Source: Ahrensia sp.
Lineage (GTDB): Bacteria > Pseudomonadota > Alphaproteobacteria > Rhizobiales > Rhizobiaceae
Assembly (NCBI GenBank): GCA_028817895.1
Contig: JAPPOQ010000002.1
Location: 40,908 to 104,907, forward strand
Length of the DNA stretch: 64,000 nucleotides
Direction of reading: 5' to 3'
The notes under the pieces are model-generated. The model saw nothing but the letters and a program-made list of their open reading frames with translations, was not told the origin of the DNA and did not search any database. This document shows, one piece after another, positions 10,540-22,867 of this stretch. Position 1 is the stretch's first letter. Each line of letters opens with the position of its first letter. A program made the position numbers and the translations under genes.

Positions 10540-10680
10540 AAGAAAAAGCCGGAACCTGGTACTCGCAGGTTCCGGCTGAAAGTGTGGATGCCGGCATTTG
10601 GGAGGAGGATCTGCCAACATCCTTCTAGGACGACTGGTTGGGAGGAGGAAACCAGATGTCGTCCAACTGATGACCAAGAT
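10540..10680 (-). ncRNA. putative trans-encoded sRNA with two TCCTCCTCCC anti-SD hairpin loops and a Rho-independent terminator (alphaproteobacterial cuckoo/alpha-r14-like)
   Basis: Minus strand: GGACGA-CAT-CTGGTT[TCCTCCTCCC]AACCAG-TCGTCC (10628-10664); TTGGCA..TCCTCCTCCC..TGCCGG (10591-10617); terminator stem AGCCGGAACCTG/CAGGTTCCGGCT then U-run. Confidence 0.75.
10542..10577 (-). terminator. Rho-independent terminator
   Basis: Perfect 12-bp stem, 7-nt loop, followed on minus strand by TTTTT. Confidence 0.85.
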
Positions 10681-10756
10681 GTATGTTGCAGTGCAATATG
10701 ACAAGCGCCGAGTCGTCATAGGAGACTTGCACAAATTGCATGCCTTCCAAGTGCTT

Positions 10757-11653
10757 CTAAAATCTCCAGTTTTTCGCTTTTTCGAGCAGAAAATCCCGGA
10801 ACGCACCAAGCCTTGCCGAATGACGCAATTCCGAGGAATAGGCGAAATAAGTGTCAAAGCTGGGAACGTCCGTACCCGTCATCACCGGAACCAGACTGCT
10901 GCCTTCCTCAATGCTGTAATCAGGCAAAAGCGCGATTCCGGCACCGGTTTCGATTGCGCGCCGGATGGCAAGAAGAGAGTTGATCTTCAACACCGGATTT
11001 CGACGCTTCCCCGAAGGCATTCCGGCCCCCAGCAACCAGTTTACATCTGACAGATAGTTCGGCGCGTCCCCGCCCCAGGCAACGATGCGATGCTGGTCGA
11101 GATCGTCAATAGTTTCAGGTTTGCCATACTTCTCAATATAGGAGGGCGCGGCATAGACGTGAAAATGCACGGTAAACAGCCGTCGCTGAACGAGATCAGG
11201 CTGTTGAGGCTGCCGCAGGCGCAGCGCACAATCGGCCTCTCGCATGCCCAGATCCAGCTCTTCATTCGAGAGTTGCAGCGAGACGCGCACGTCCGGATAT
11301 TTGTCGATGAACTGGTGCACACGCGGGGCAAGCCAGGCCGAACCCAGGCCAACCGTGGTCGTAACCCTCAAAGATCCACGCGGCGTGCCGCCAAAATCGG
11401 TCAGTTCGCTTTTCACCTGTTCCAGGGTGGAACGAACCTCTTTTGTGGCGCGAAAGAGAATCTCGCCCTGTTCGGTCAGGATCAGGCCGCGCGCATGTCT
11501 GTGAAACAGCGGGATACCGATTTCGCTTTCCAAAGCGCTGATCTGGCGCGAAATGGCTGACTGGGAGAGGTTCAGGTCTTCGGTGGCGCGTGTGAAGCTA
11601 CGCGCCTGCGCAACACGCGAAAAAATGCGCAACTTGTCCCAATCCATAGGCAT
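10757..11653 (-). CDS. LysR family transcriptional regulator
   Basis: MDWDKLRIFSRVAQARSFTRATEDLNLSQSAISRQISALESEIGIPLFHRHARGLILTEQGE. Confidence 0.93.
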   Translation of the reverse strand: MPMDWDKLRIFSRVAQARSFTRATEDLNLSQSAISRQISALESEIGIPLFHRHARGLILTEQGEILFRATKEVRSTLEQVKSELTDFGGTPRGSLRVTTTVGLGSAWLAPRVHQFIDKYPDVRVSLQLSNEELDLGMREADCALRLRQPQQPDLVQRRLFTVHFHVYAAPSYIEKYGKPETIDDLDQHRIVAWGGDAPNYLSDVNWLLGAGMPSGKRRNPVLKINSLLAIRRAIETGAGIALLPDYSIEEGSSLVPVMTGTDVPSFDTYFAYSSELRHSARLGAFRDFLLEKAKNWRF

Positions 11654-11774
11654 TGATCAGCCTTCCCATTTGCGCAGCCGCATCTCCCATACCGGCTCGC
11701 GTCAGAGTTGTGGCAATCGTTGCCCTTCGCCGCAAGAGGTGTTGTGGGAAGTCAGCCAAGCGGCATGCGTTCAC

Positions 11775-12587
11775 CTAGTCGGGGTAGATGGGATCTTCGG
11801 TGAAAACGCCACCCTGATACAGCGAACGCGCATCATTCGGGTCAGGTCTTTGCTGTTCCCGGTCCAGTTTCGTCCGAAATTCTTCGGAATTGTCCTTCGG
11901 ACACCAACCGAGATATTTCGCCGCACCATTGTCCCACCAGCACGCATCATTGTTGGAAGCTCCGTAAACGACAGGGCACCCCAGTCTTGGCGCGCGAAAT
12001 GCGCAGGTGATCAGCGAGATGAAGTCGTCCTCACTCAACCAAGTCGCCAACATGCGGTGATCGCGCGGTTCGGGCGTGCATGAACCAATGCGTACGATGA
12101 GCGTCTCCTGCCCGAACTTGTCGTGATACAGGCTCGCCATGTTCTCGCCGTAGCATTTCGACACGCCATAGAGGCCGTCCGGCCTCATCATCGCAGATGC
12201 ATCGAGTTGAACGTCCTGCTTGTGAAAACCGATTGCATGGTTCGAAGAGGCAAAAATGATGCGCGGCATGCCATGATGGCGCGCGGCCTCATACAGATTG
12301 AACACGCCGACAATGTTTGAGTTGAGAATTTTGGAGAAATGATCCTCCACCGAAATCCCACCCAGATGCAAAATGCCGTCGCAGCCTTCGACCAGCGCGC
12401 TTACGGCTTCCTTGTCGCCGAGATCGCATGATACGATTTCCTCATGATCATCGGCAGGCGCCAGGTCGGCAACGTCGCTCAATCGAATATGGCGAGCCAA
12501 CGGACGCGCTTTCTGGCGCGCCATGCGGCCCAGCTGGCCAGCAGCGCCGGTTATCAATAACCGATTGAGAAGCGGACCTTCGGTCAC
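11775..12587 (-). CDS. NAD-dependent epimerase/dehydratase (uronate dehydrogenase-like)
   Basis: LLITGAAGQLGRMARQKARPLA..., YGVSKCYGENMASLY. Confidence 0.85.
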   Translation of the reverse strand: MTEGPLLNRLLITGAAGQLGRMARQKARPLARHIRLSDVADLAPADDHEEIVSCDLGDKEAVSALVEGCDGILHLGGISVEDHFSKILNSNIVGVFNLYEAARHHGMPRIIFASSNHAIGFHKQDVQLDASAMMRPDGLYGVSKCYGENMASLYHDKFGQETLIVRIGSCTPEPRDHRMLATWLSEDDFISLITCAFRAPRLGCPVVYGASNNDACWWDNGAAKYLGWCPKDNSEEFRTKLDREQQRPDPNDARSLYQGGVFTEDPIYPD

Positions 12588-13564
12588 TCGGCAGCCTGCA
12601 CCAGCGCGCCGGTACTGTCTTCATGCTCCGCCAGATAGCGCTCGGCTTCGAGCGCCGCCATGCACCCCATTCCAGCCGCCGTGACGGCTTGACGGTAGAT
12701 ATCGTCCGTCACGTCGCCGGCTGCGTAAACACCTGGAATTTCCGTGGCCGTTGAGTCGGGTGCCGTCCACAAATAGCCGGACGGTTTCAGCTTGAGCTGA
12801 TCTTTGAACAGTTCGACAGCCGGCGCGTGACCAATCGCAACAAAAATGCCGTCGATTGGCATTTCCCTGGTCTCGCCGGTTTCGCGGTTTCGGATGACCG
12901 CGGCATTGACCGATTTCACGATGCCCTCACTGCTGCCAAGAACGTCAACGAGTTCGCTGTCCCAAATGATTTCAACATTGTCCTTTTTGAACAATCGCTC
13001 CTGCAATATGCGCTCGGCGCGCAATTCGTCGCGGCGGTGAATGAGCGTTACTTTGGCGGCCAGCCCCGAAAGATAAAGCGCCTCTTCCACGGCTGTGTTG
13101 CCACCACCGACGACGATGACGTTCTTGCCCTTGTAGAAGAAGCCATCGCATGTGGCGCAGGCCGAAACACCGAAACCCATGAAAGTCTGCTCCGACGGCA
13201 GACCAAGCCATTTGGCCTGAGCACCGGTTGCGATGATCACAGTATCGGCTGTCCAGCGGTCGCCTGATTCTGCTTCGAAAGCAAAGGGCCGCACTGAAAG
13301 ATCGGCCTTTGTGATGGTGTCGGTGACAATCTGCGTTCCGACATTCCTGGCTTGCTGAAGCATTTGCTCCATCATCCACGGCCCCTGCACGGGGTCGGCA
13401 TAGCCCGGATAGTTCTCAACATCTGTCGTTATGGTGAGCTGACCACCCTGCTGCATTCCTGCGATGAGAACCGGCTCCAACAAAGCGCGAGCCGCGTAGA
13501 TGGCTGCGCTGTATCCGGCGGGGCCGGAGCCGATAATGAGCACCTTTGTGTGATGGTTCGCCAT
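12584..13564 (-). CDS. trxB: thioredoxin-disulfide reductase
   Basis: MANHHTKVLIIGSGPAGYSAAIYAARA...SACATCDGFFYKGKNVIVVGGGNTAVEEALYL. Confidence 0.96.
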   Translation of the reverse strand: MANHHTKVLIIGSGPAGYSAAIYAARALLEPVLIAGMQQGGQLTITTDVENYPGYADPVQGPWMMEQMLQQARNVGTQIVTDTITKADLSVRPFAFEAESGDRWTADTVIIATGAQAKWLGLPSEQTFMGFGVSACATCDGFFYKGKNVIVVGGGNTAVEEALYLSGLAAKVTLIHRRDELRAERILQERLFKKDNVEIIWDSELVDVLGSSEGIVKSVNAAVIRNRETGETREMPIDGIFVAIGHAPAVELFKDQLKLKPSGYLWTAPDSTATEIPGVYAAGDVTDDIYRQAVTAAGMGCMAALEAERYLAEHEDSTGALVQAAE

Positions 13565-13657
13565 GAAAAGCCTGCCCACATTAAACGTTTGACTGCAATT
13601 TAGGATCGGGTGGTACGGCGTTTCAACCGCCACGCCTGTTGCGTCCCCAGTTCCAAG

Positions 13658-14620
13658 TTAGCTCGGTTGCGAAGCAAGAAATCGGCCTTCGATCTCGGCG
13701 GCTATCGCAGGGGTGGCATTCAGCGGTTCGCGGCTCGAGGCTGCGGAACCCGCATGCATCGCATCGCTGAGTTCCACGATATGCCCCTGATCGAGCGCAG
13801 CATCGAGGAATCGTGACAGTTTCGGCCGCAAACCCTGCGGCCTGAAAACATACACCGCAGCGCTTGTTGCAAGTGCCTCGCTGACCATGTTGTGACTGTC
13901 ACCCGTCACGATTAACCCATCACTGACAGCAAGCGTCGTAAGATAGGGTTCTTCGAAACCGGCGCGTTCCGGCCAAATTGCGTCGGGAAAGGCTGTGTCT
14001 AGGGCTGAAACGAGACAGTCTGGCGTTCGTCGCGACGAGACGACGATGGGCGTGCTGTCCGCCACGATATTTTTAGCCGTCAGGGCGAACTGAACCGCAG
14101 CACTGTCCGTCCATTGCACACCGGCTGTGTCGCCGCCCAGGACAATCCCGGTAACAGGAGCGGAAAGGCTCAACCTTTCTGATACTTCCGCCCTGACCTG
14201 CATCAGCCGTTGCGATGAAAGCGTGTGCGGTGATGTAAGCGTTGTCATCACATTGGCGCCCGCAAGCTCGTCATGTTCTGGGGCCCAGATGAAATCAAAC
14301 AGATTGCGTCCCTGTCGCGGATCTTTCAGGAAGACCGTAAAGGGTCGCTCCCTCATTTTCGAAAACGCACGCATATGAGCGATGGTACGGCGTCCTGACG
14401 CGATCACGATATCAGGCAACGGAGCCTCAAAGATGGAGGATCTGCGTTCCAGTGGCGCGACCGGCATAAACGGAACCGGCAGAGCCCAGAATCCAGTCGG
14501 TTTGACGACGTGCTCCCTCACTCGGCCCGGCGCCGCAAGATGGTGCGCAACCCCGCGACACTGCGCTAGATCGCCCATCTTGCCGTCGCTGAGGATCAGT
14601 ATATCGGCATCCAGGGTCAT
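13658..14620 (-). CDS. mitochondrial fission ELM1-like family protein
   Basis: ILSDGKMGDLAQCRGVAHHL...DILIASGRRT pattern, GDSHNMVSEA. Confidence 0.8.
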   Translation of the reverse strand: MTLDADILILSDGKMGDLAQCRGVAHHLAAPGRVREHVVKPTGFWALPVPFMPVAPLERRSSIFEAPLPDIVIASGRRTIAHMRAFSKMRERPFTVFLKDPRQGRNLFDFIWAPEHDELAGANVMTTLTSPHTLSSQRLMQVRAEVSERLSLSAPVTGIVLGGDTAGVQWTDSAAVQFALTAKNIVADSTPIVVSSRRTPDCLVSALDTAFPDAIWPERAGFEEPYLTTLAVSDGLIVTGDSHNMVSEALATSAAVYVFRPQGLRPKLSRFLDAALDQGHIVELSDAMHAGSAASSREPLNATPAIAAEIEGRFLASQPS

Positions 14621-14647
14621 GGTTTGATCCCTGCCACAAATGCCCCG

Positions 14648-15274
14648 TCACGGCATCGGAATTTTGGCCTCAAGCGGAACATTATAGCCTTTGACCACCG
14701 CCGGACGTTCGGCAATGTTGCAATACCAGCGTTTGACATTTGGAAGCGCATTCAGATCCATGGTCTGCCATTGCCAGCGTGCGGCCCACGGCCAGATCGC
14801 CATATCCGCGATGGAATACTCGCCCGCAACATATTCGCGGCCTTCAAGCTGCCTGTCCAGAACTCCGTAAAGACGGGCAGCCTCGTCACCATAACGCTTC
14901 TCGGCATAATCGCTCACGCCGGGATTGAACTTCAAAAAATGATGCGCCTGTCCGAGCATCGGCCCGAAACCGCCCATCTGCCAGTTCAGCCATTCGAGGG
15001 CTTCCCAGTGGTGATGCGGATCCTTTGGCAGAAACATGCCCGACTTTGTGGCCAGATAGTAGAGAATTGCACCGGACTCCATCAGCGAAATGCCCGCATC
15101 ACGGTCCACAATCGCTGGTATCTTGTTGTTGGGCGAAATCTTCAAGAAGGCAGGATCGAACTGCTCCTCCCGGGTGATATCAACCTCGTGAACCGTGTAG
15201 TCGAAACCCATTTCTTCAAGGGCGATGGAGACCTTGCGACCGTTGGGCGTGCCGAAAGTGTACAGATCAAACAT
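14648..15274 (-). CDS. glutathione S-transferase family protein
   Basis: MFDLYTFGTPNGRKVSIALEEMGFDYTVHEVDI...ISPNNKIPAIVD. Confidence 0.9.
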   Translation of the reverse strand: MFDLYTFGTPNGRKVSIALEEMGFDYTVHEVDITREEQFDPAFLKISPNNKIPAIVDRDAGISLMESGAILYYLATKSGMFLPKDPHHHWEALEWLNWQMGGFGPMLGQAHHFLKFNPGVSDYAEKRYGDEAARLYGVLDRQLEGREYVAGEYSIADMAIWPWAARWQWQTMDLNALPNVKRWYCNIAERPAVVKGYNVPLEAKIPMP

Positions 15275-15303
15275 TCGCTAGACTTCAAAAGAACATGCCA
15301 TCG

Positions 15304-15777
15304 CTAAACATACTGAATTCTGACAATCTCGTAGCTGCGCGCGCCACCGGGAGCGGCAACTTCAACACTATCCCCTTCTTCCTTACCGATCAGCGCACGC
15401 GCGATCGGGGAAGACAACGAAATTTTGCCGGACGCGACATCGGCTTCCTGATTGCCGACGATCTGATAGTGTTTTTCCTCTTCGCTATCCTCGTCGATTA
15501 GCGTTAAGGTCGCTCCGAATTTGACGGTATCGCCTGACATTTTCGACACGTCGATCACATCGGCGCGGGCAAGGACGTCTTCCAGTTCGGCGATGCGGCC
15601 TTCATTGAGGCTCTGCTGCTCCTTTGCAGCATGATATTCGGCATTTTCAGACAGATCGCCATGCGCACGCGCTTCAGCAATCGCATCCACAATGCGTGGG
15701 CGATCTTCGCTCTGGCGCCGCTTCAATTCGTCTTTCAGGGCATTGTGGCCCTGAATGGTCATGGGAACCTTTTCCAT
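15304..15777 (-). CDS. greA: transcription elongation factor GreA
   Basis: [50 protein letters not shown]. Confidence 0.96.
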   Translation of the reverse strand: MEKVPMTIQGHNALKDELKRRQSEDRPRIVDAIAEARAHGDLSENAEYHAAKEQQSLNEGRIAELEDVLARADVIDVSKMSGDTVKFGATLTLIDEDSEEEKHYQIVGNQEADVASGKISLSSPIARALIGKEEGDSVEVAAPGGARSYEIVRIQYV

Positions 15778-15918
15778 GAGGTCCCTCCTTCTCTTCGTTG
15801 CGCAAGATGCTGCTGTGGCGGTTTGCCCGCCCAATGGCGCATCGATTTTCGGCAAATGGCCAGGTGTCGCGACCGCGACAATCCGGCTCTCAACTATATG
15901 GGGCGCTCTTTTGAGCGG

Positions 15919-16587
15919 TCAAGCAAAAGGCGCAGGCGAGGACGTCTGCTTCTTACGAAACGAGACCAGAAGACCGCGATCCTCAGCATGATCTTCATCG
16001 CCATGGCTGTAGAAATCGAAGGCCTCGGTTTGAATCGGTGTAATCGCTCCTGCTTGGTTCAACTCCCCAAAAGTCATATCGAAACCCGCCTCGTGGAAAT
16101 AATGCGCATGGACGGATACAAGAAACAGCGCATCCGGCTTTGAAATGCGAAGCAGTTCCTCAAAGGCCTGCGGACCGACATGGCCGGTTGTGAACGTGCC
16201 CGCACTCAAGATGCAGCCGAAGGTGGCATCATCGAAGGGCAACCGCTCCAGAAGATTGCCTTCGATCAGTCTTTGATAGAGATGCTTTTCTTCAGCGACG
16301 GCCAGCATTTGTGCCGAAATATCAAGGCCCCAAAGCGAGGCTTGTAAAGATGGGGGCAAGGCGGCGGCCAGCAAACCTGTTCCGCAGCCGACATCAAGCA
16401 GCGGCGTGTCATGTTCGGTTGCCGCTTCAGCGAAAGCAGTAGCGATGACCGCTGGTGTCCGATATCCCTGCTCGGCCGCAAATCCTTCATCATAGCTCTC
16501 GGCCCATTTGGCGTAGAGGCGAACGGAATCCTGCGGCGTTTTCAGCGAATAGGCGGCGTCCAGCCCGAGATCATCGTCGTCAGCCAT
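15919..16587 (-). CDS. class I SAM-dependent methyltransferase
   Basis: PLLDVGCGTGLLAAAL motif I. Confidence 0.88.
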   Translation of the reverse strand: MADDDDLGLDAAYSLKTPQDSVRLYAKWAESYDEGFAAEQGYRTPAVIATAFAEAATEHDTPLLDVGCGTGLLAAALPPSLQASLWGLDISAQMLAVAEEKHLYQRLIEGNLLERLPFDDATFGCILSAGTFTTGHVGPQAFEELLRISKPDALFLVSVHAHYFHEAGFDMTFGELNQAGAITPIQTEAFDFYSHGDEDHAEDRGLLVSFRKKQTSSPAPFA

Positions 16588-16603
16588 CGAGTCTCGCTCC
16601 TGA

Positions 16604-17575
16604 TCAGTTTGTCAGCGCGGCAAATTTTTCAACACTGATGTTTGAACCGCAAGCGATGATCGCAACACTCTTTTCCGCCAGCCTTTTGCGCAGCGGCTCG
16701 CAAATCGCTGCCATCGTGGCTGCACAAGCGGGTTCGGCCATGATCTTCATGCCATGCATCAAAAGGCGCATGGCCTGACGCAACGCATCATCTTCCAGAC
16801 GGACGATCTCGGAAACATGGTCCCGCGCGATCGCAAAACTGTTGGGCATGGCCATGGGCGCGCCGAGAGAATCTGCAATTGTATCAACAGCATCGAGCCG
16901 CACCGCTTCACCGGCTTCGAAAGAGCGATACATGGAATCCGCACCAAATGGTTCAACGCCGATAATGGTGCAGTCGGGATGCACAGCATGCAGCCCCGGT
17001 GCCATGCCGGAAATCAGCCCCCCTCCGCCCACTGGCACAATCGCGTAATCGAGATGATCAACCGACCGCCCAAGCTCATAGCCGCACGTCGCCGCGCCGA
17101 GCGTCATATGTGGGCTTTCAAAGGGGTGCAGCATCGTGCGCCCTTCATCGGCGATAATCTGCTCCACAGTATCAAAGGCGGTGCCGACATTATCTGCCAG
17201 CACAACCTCAGCGCCCAACGCCTTGCAGCCCTCCACGCGAACAGGATCTGCGCTCTTCATCATCACGACTTTGGCAGAAAGCCCTGCGGCCCTGGCACCC
17301 CAGGCCGTCGCCAGGGCGTGATTGCCCGCGGAAACGGCCGTCACACCAGCATCACGCTCGGCCTGGTTCAAAGCATCAATGGCAAGCACCACGCCCCGCG
17401 ATTTGAAAGAACCGGCCTGCTGAAACAGTTCCAGCTTCATGTGAACGCTGGCCTTTTCCGGCAGCGCATCAGCAAAGCGCGACGAGTTGAGCCGCAGGGT
17501 CGGCGTGGCGACGATGCGCCCGTGCAACGCCGAAGCTGCGGCTTCAATCTGCGATTGTGTGGGCCCCAATGCCAT
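16604..17575 (-). CDS. threonine/serine dehydratase family (PLP)
   Basis: ELFQQAGSFKSRGV, SAGNHALATAWGARAAGLSAKVVM. Confidence 0.9.
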   Translation of the reverse strand: MALGPTQSQIEAAASALHGRIVATPTLRLNSSRFADALPEKASVHMKLELFQQAGSFKSRGVVLAIDALNQAERDAGVTAVSAGNHALATAWGARAAGLSAKVVMMKSADPVRVEGCKALGAEVVLADNVGTAFDTVEQIIADEGRTMLHPFESPHMTLGAATCGYELGRSVDHLDYAIVPVGGGGLISGMAPGLHAVHPDCTIIGVEPFGADSMYRSFEAGEAVRLDAVDTIADSLGAPMAMPNSFAIARDHVSEIVRLEDDALRQAMRLLMHGMKIMAEPACAATMAAICEPLRKRLAEKSVAIIACGSNISVEKFAALTN

Positions 17576-17591
17576 CGATCGAGAAGGCGCT

Positions 17592-19521
<1,930 letters not shown>

Positions 19522-19537
19522 AGACCACGGATAAGCC

Positions 19538-20065
19538 ATGACTATCATACGTTTGGTCGCAAAATTCGTTCTGGCTGCCCTGCTGCTGCTTGCACTTTTG
19601 TTCGGTGCCGCAACGCTCTATGGCTGGGAGCATGTCTGGCGAGTCATGGCAGGGCCGGCCGATCTCGGCCCCGTCAGTTTTCAAGGCCTGTCGAAGACCG
19701 CAAAACCCAATCAGGCTCTGATTTGCCCACCTGACTTGTGTGATCCAGCAAGCATCGACAGGCCAAGCTCAATCTATGACTTACCTGCAATGGTCTTGCG
19801 CGAACGTTTGCTGAACAGTCTGCGGGCGGAGGACGATATCACACGGGTCGATGGTGACACCGAACCTTTGAAGCTCCGCTTCATCCAACGCACCTGGCTC
19901 ATGCGCTATCCCGACACGATCAGAATCGAGATTGTTCCAATCGAAGACACATCCTCAACGATCGCACTCTACAGCCAAAGTCAGATCGGTGAGAGCGATC
20001 TTGGCGTCAATCTCGAACGCGCCGAAAGATGGCTTGGCCGTCTTGAGCCATTTGAACGTCAATAG
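19538..20065 (+). CDS. DUF1499 domain-containing membrane protein
   Basis: N-terminal TM plus CDP..., DIEVRF-like D/E and RSRVGxxDLGVNxxRxxRWL pattern (SQIGESDLGVNLERAERWL). Confidence 0.75.
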   Translation: MTIIRLVAKFVLAALLLLALLFGAATLYGWEHVWRVMAGPADLGPVSFQGLSKTAKPNQALICPPDLCDPASIDRPSSIYDLPAMVLRERLLNSLRAEDDITRVDGDTEPLKLRFIQRTWLMRYPDTIRIEIVPIEDTSSTIALYSQSQIGESDLGVNLERAERWLGRLEPFERQ

Positions 20066-20072
20066 GACAGCA

Positions 20073-21485
20073 TCAGGCAGGCAGTCTGACAGTCACCTTC
20101 AGACCACCCAATTCACTGTCACCCAATTCGATCTCTCCGCCATGGGTTGTCACAATGTCGCGCGCGATCGCAAGGCCAAGCCCGGTGCCGGAATCGTCCT
20201 GATTGCGCGATTCATCCAGCCGCACGAACGGCTTGAACACTTCTTCTCGTTCCGCCTCATGGATTCCCGGTCCATCGTCATGCACTTCCACCCGCAACAC
20301 TCGATCTGTGTGCACCGCGCATACATCAACCGTTTGCGCGTGTTTGAAGGCGTTGTCGATGAGATTGGTCATCAACCGCGTGAATGAGGTTGGGCGTACT
20401 TCGATGATTGGTCTGCCGACAATCGCACTTGTGAATGACTTGTCGAGGCTCTCCGCCTCGATGTCGAAACGCTCCAGAAGATCGGTCAGATCGAGCTCGC
20501 CTGCGACCTCTCCGGCATCTCCGCGCGCGAAATCCAGATAGCCCTGCAACATGCTCTGCATATCATCGACATCGGCCGACAGGGCTTCGGTTTCTTGTGA
20601 GGGTTTGACAAGCGCCAGTTGCAGCCGAAAGCGCGTCAGCACAGTCCGCAGATCGTGGCTGACACCGGCCAGCATGGCGGTTCTCTGTTCAACACTGCGC
20701 TCGATGCGTTCGCGCATTTGAATGAACGACGAAGTGGCGCGGCGCACCTCCCGTGCTCCACGCGGTTTGAAATCGTCGGGAATCGCTTGCCCTTTCCCGA
20801 AACGCTCAGCTGCTTCCGCAAGCCTTTGGATTGGACGGGTCTGGTTGCGCAAGAACAGAATGGCGATGGAAATGAGAACGACCGAAGCGCCAACCATCCA
20901 GAGCAGGAAGATGTGCGTGTTGGACGCATAGGCCTGGTTTCGACGAACGAAGAAACGTGCCACACGATCTTCCAGCAAGATGCGGATCTCCAGCAGACCC
21001 GAATCTCCCACCGTGTCGATCCAGAACGGCTTGTCGATCCGGCGTGTCAGTTGCTCGCTCAACGCCGTATCCAAAATTGAAAAGAACGGTTTGGGCCGCG
21101 CCGGTGGCAGTTCGTCGCCAGGCAGGATTGTGAGGCGCACATTGAAACGATCATTGGCGATTCGCCTGATGGTTTCGTAATTTTCGTCTTGCGGATAGGT
21201 CTCGATGATATCGACAATACCAACAATGTCGCGGACCACGGCCGTGGACAGTCGATCTGTTACGGCCTGCCAGTGTCGTTCCATGAAGACAAAGGCGACG
21301 AAGCCCTGCAACAGCAGCATCGGTGCAATGATGATGATAAGCGATCGTCCGAACAGCCCCGTGGGCATACGCGCAGCGACAAAACGGGCGAACCGCCACC
21401 AAAGATGGCGCACCCATCGCAAAACACCCGGCGATTGGCGCAAGGCCGTGCTGTCGTCACTCAATCTTTGAGTTGCGTCGCTCAC
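20073..21485 (-). CDS. sensor histidine kinase (EnvZ-like)
   Basis: HAMP region, GVSHDLRTVLTRFRLQLAL, DDGPGIHEAEREEVFKPFVR, GTGLGLAIARDI. Confidence 0.95.
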   Translation of the reverse strand: MSDATQRLSDDSTALRQSPGVLRWVRHLWWRFARFVAARMPTGLFGRSLIIIIAPMLLLQGFVAFVFMERHWQAVTDRLSTAVVRDIVGIVDIIETYPQDENYETIRRIANDRFNVRLTILPGDELPPARPKPFFSILDTALSEQLTRRIDKPFWIDTVGDSGLLEIRILLEDRVARFFVRRNQAYASNTHIFLLWMVGASVVLISIAILFLRNQTRPIQRLAEAAERFGKGQAIPDDFKPRGAREVRRATSSFIQMRERIERSVEQRTAMLAGVSHDLRTVLTRFRLQLALVKPSQETEALSADVDDMQSMLQGYLDFARGDAGEVAGELDLTDLLERFDIEAESLDKSFTSAIVGRPIIEVRPTSFTRLMTNLIDNAFKHAQTVDVCAVHTDRVLRVEVHDDGPGIHEAEREEVFKPFVRLDESRNQDDSGTGLGLAIARDIVTTHGGEIELGDSELGGLKVTVRLPA

Positions 21486-21505
21486 CGATCAGGCCATCCG
21501 CCCTG

Positions 21506-22273
21506 TCATTCAATATGCAGCTTGTAGCCTATTCCGCGAACCGTTTGCAGCCAAGTTGGAGAAGCCGGATCATTCTCGATCTTCCGGCGCAGCCTGTTGA
21601 TCTGGACATCGACCGTACGCTCGCTGGTATCGCCATCTCGACCAATCAGGTCGAGCCGCGGCACCACCGATCCGGCATTTTGTGCAAACTGAACCATGAT
21701 TTCGCGCTCTCGATCAGTAAGTCTGACAAGCTCGCCGTCGCGTTTCAATTCGCGGGTGACCAGAGAAAAAGTGAAAGGCCCAAAGAGTACCTGTTCGATG
21801 GTCGGTTCCCCATCGCTTTTGACACGCCGCAAGATGCTGTTGATGCGAAGCACAAGTTCACGCGGGTCAAATGGCTTGGGGAGATAGTCGTCCGCTCCGG
21901 CCTCAAGGCCTCGAATTCGGGCCTCCGTCTCACCCAGTGCTGTGAGCATGAGAACGGGTGTTTCAAGTTCTTCACGCAACCAGCTTGTAAAATCCGTGCC
22001 GCTTTCACCGGGCATCATCACATCCACGACGAGCAGATCGAATGTCAGCCCATTGAGTTTGCGGCGTGCCTCCATGGCATCGGCCGCCGTGGAAACCCGA
22101 AAATCCTGCTCGGTCAGATAGCGCGACAGAAGGTTACGGATGCGCTTGTCGTCATCAACGACCAGAATGTGCGGCGCGTTGTCCAAAACGGACGTGGCGT
22201 CTGCCTCAATTGGCGAAACTGCCTGCATGGCCATGTGCATCGCTGCTCCCCATAATAAACGCTTAAAAATCAA
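21506..22273 (-). CDS. OmpR-family response regulator
   Basis: ILVVDDDKRIRNLLSRYL, receiver VDVMMPGESG, winged helix C-terminus. Confidence 0.94.
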   Translation of the reverse strand: MIFKRLLWGAAMHMAMQAVSPIEADATSVLDNAPHILVVDDDKRIRNLLSRYLTEQDFRVSTAADAMEARRKLNGLTFDLLVVDVMMPGESGTDFTSWLREELETPVLMLTALGETEARIRGLEAGADDYLPKPFDPRELVLRINSILRRVKSDGEPTIEQVLFGPFTFSLVTRELKRDGELVRLTDREREIMVQFAQNAGSVVPRLDLIGRDGDTSERTVDVQINRLRRKIENDPASPTWLQTVRGIGYKLHIE

Positions 22274-22332
22274 CGCTTCAAAGTGTTTCGCGCGGTTCGC
22301 AGCCCGCCTTTGATGTGCCTTTGCGCCACCCC

Positions 22333-22851
22333 CTACTGCATCAAACCCTCAACGATATCACGCTCTTCGGGTTCGATCATACCAAACAGAAACGCCTTTA
22401 TGGTTTCACGCTCACTGTTGGGCAACGCTTGCAGGGCACCTTTGATGCGTCTCGTCTGCATATGTGTCAATTCAATGGAAAGATTGCGGCCTTTTTGCGT
22501 TGGATACAGCCGTCTTTGTCGCCGATCATTGTCGCTGATGGTCTGAGTTAGGAAACCGCCATCGATCAACTGGCGCAAAACCGGCCCAAGGCTTTGCTTG
22601 GTGATCCGCAATATTTCAAGCAATTCAGCGACAACCATCCCGGGGCGACGGTTGACAAAATGCAGAACCCGGTGATGGGCGCGCCCAAAGCCGAATTCTT
22701 CCAACATCTCGTCTGCGTCAGCGATGAAATCGCGATAAGCGAAGAAAAACAACTCCACGAGAGGAAAATCGAGGCCCTCTTCAGGCTCCAGCGGTGCTTC
22801 GACGGGCCGTTGACCGCCCTTACTGATCTCTCCATCAAGATGATCGGACAT
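22333..22851 (-). CDS. MarR family transcriptional regulator
   Basis: LLEILRITKQSLGPVLRQLIDGGFLTQTISDNDRRQRRLYPTQKG wHTH. Confidence 0.9.
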   Translation of the reverse strand: MSDHLDGEISKGGQRPVEAPLEPEEGLDFPLVELFFFAYRDFIADADEMLEEFGFGRAHHRVLHFVNRRPGMVVAELLEILRITKQSLGPVLRQLIDGGFLTQTISDNDRRQRRLYPTQKGRNLSIELTHMQTRRIKGALQALPNSERETIKAFLFGMIEPEERDIVEGLMQ

Positions 22852-22867
22852 GAAGCAATCGTGAGCT

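Noticed and set aside
10598-11050. Plus-strand 150-aa ORF downstream of creatininase
   Set aside because: Covers the sRNA hairpins and lies antisense to the LysR gene; no recognisable domain
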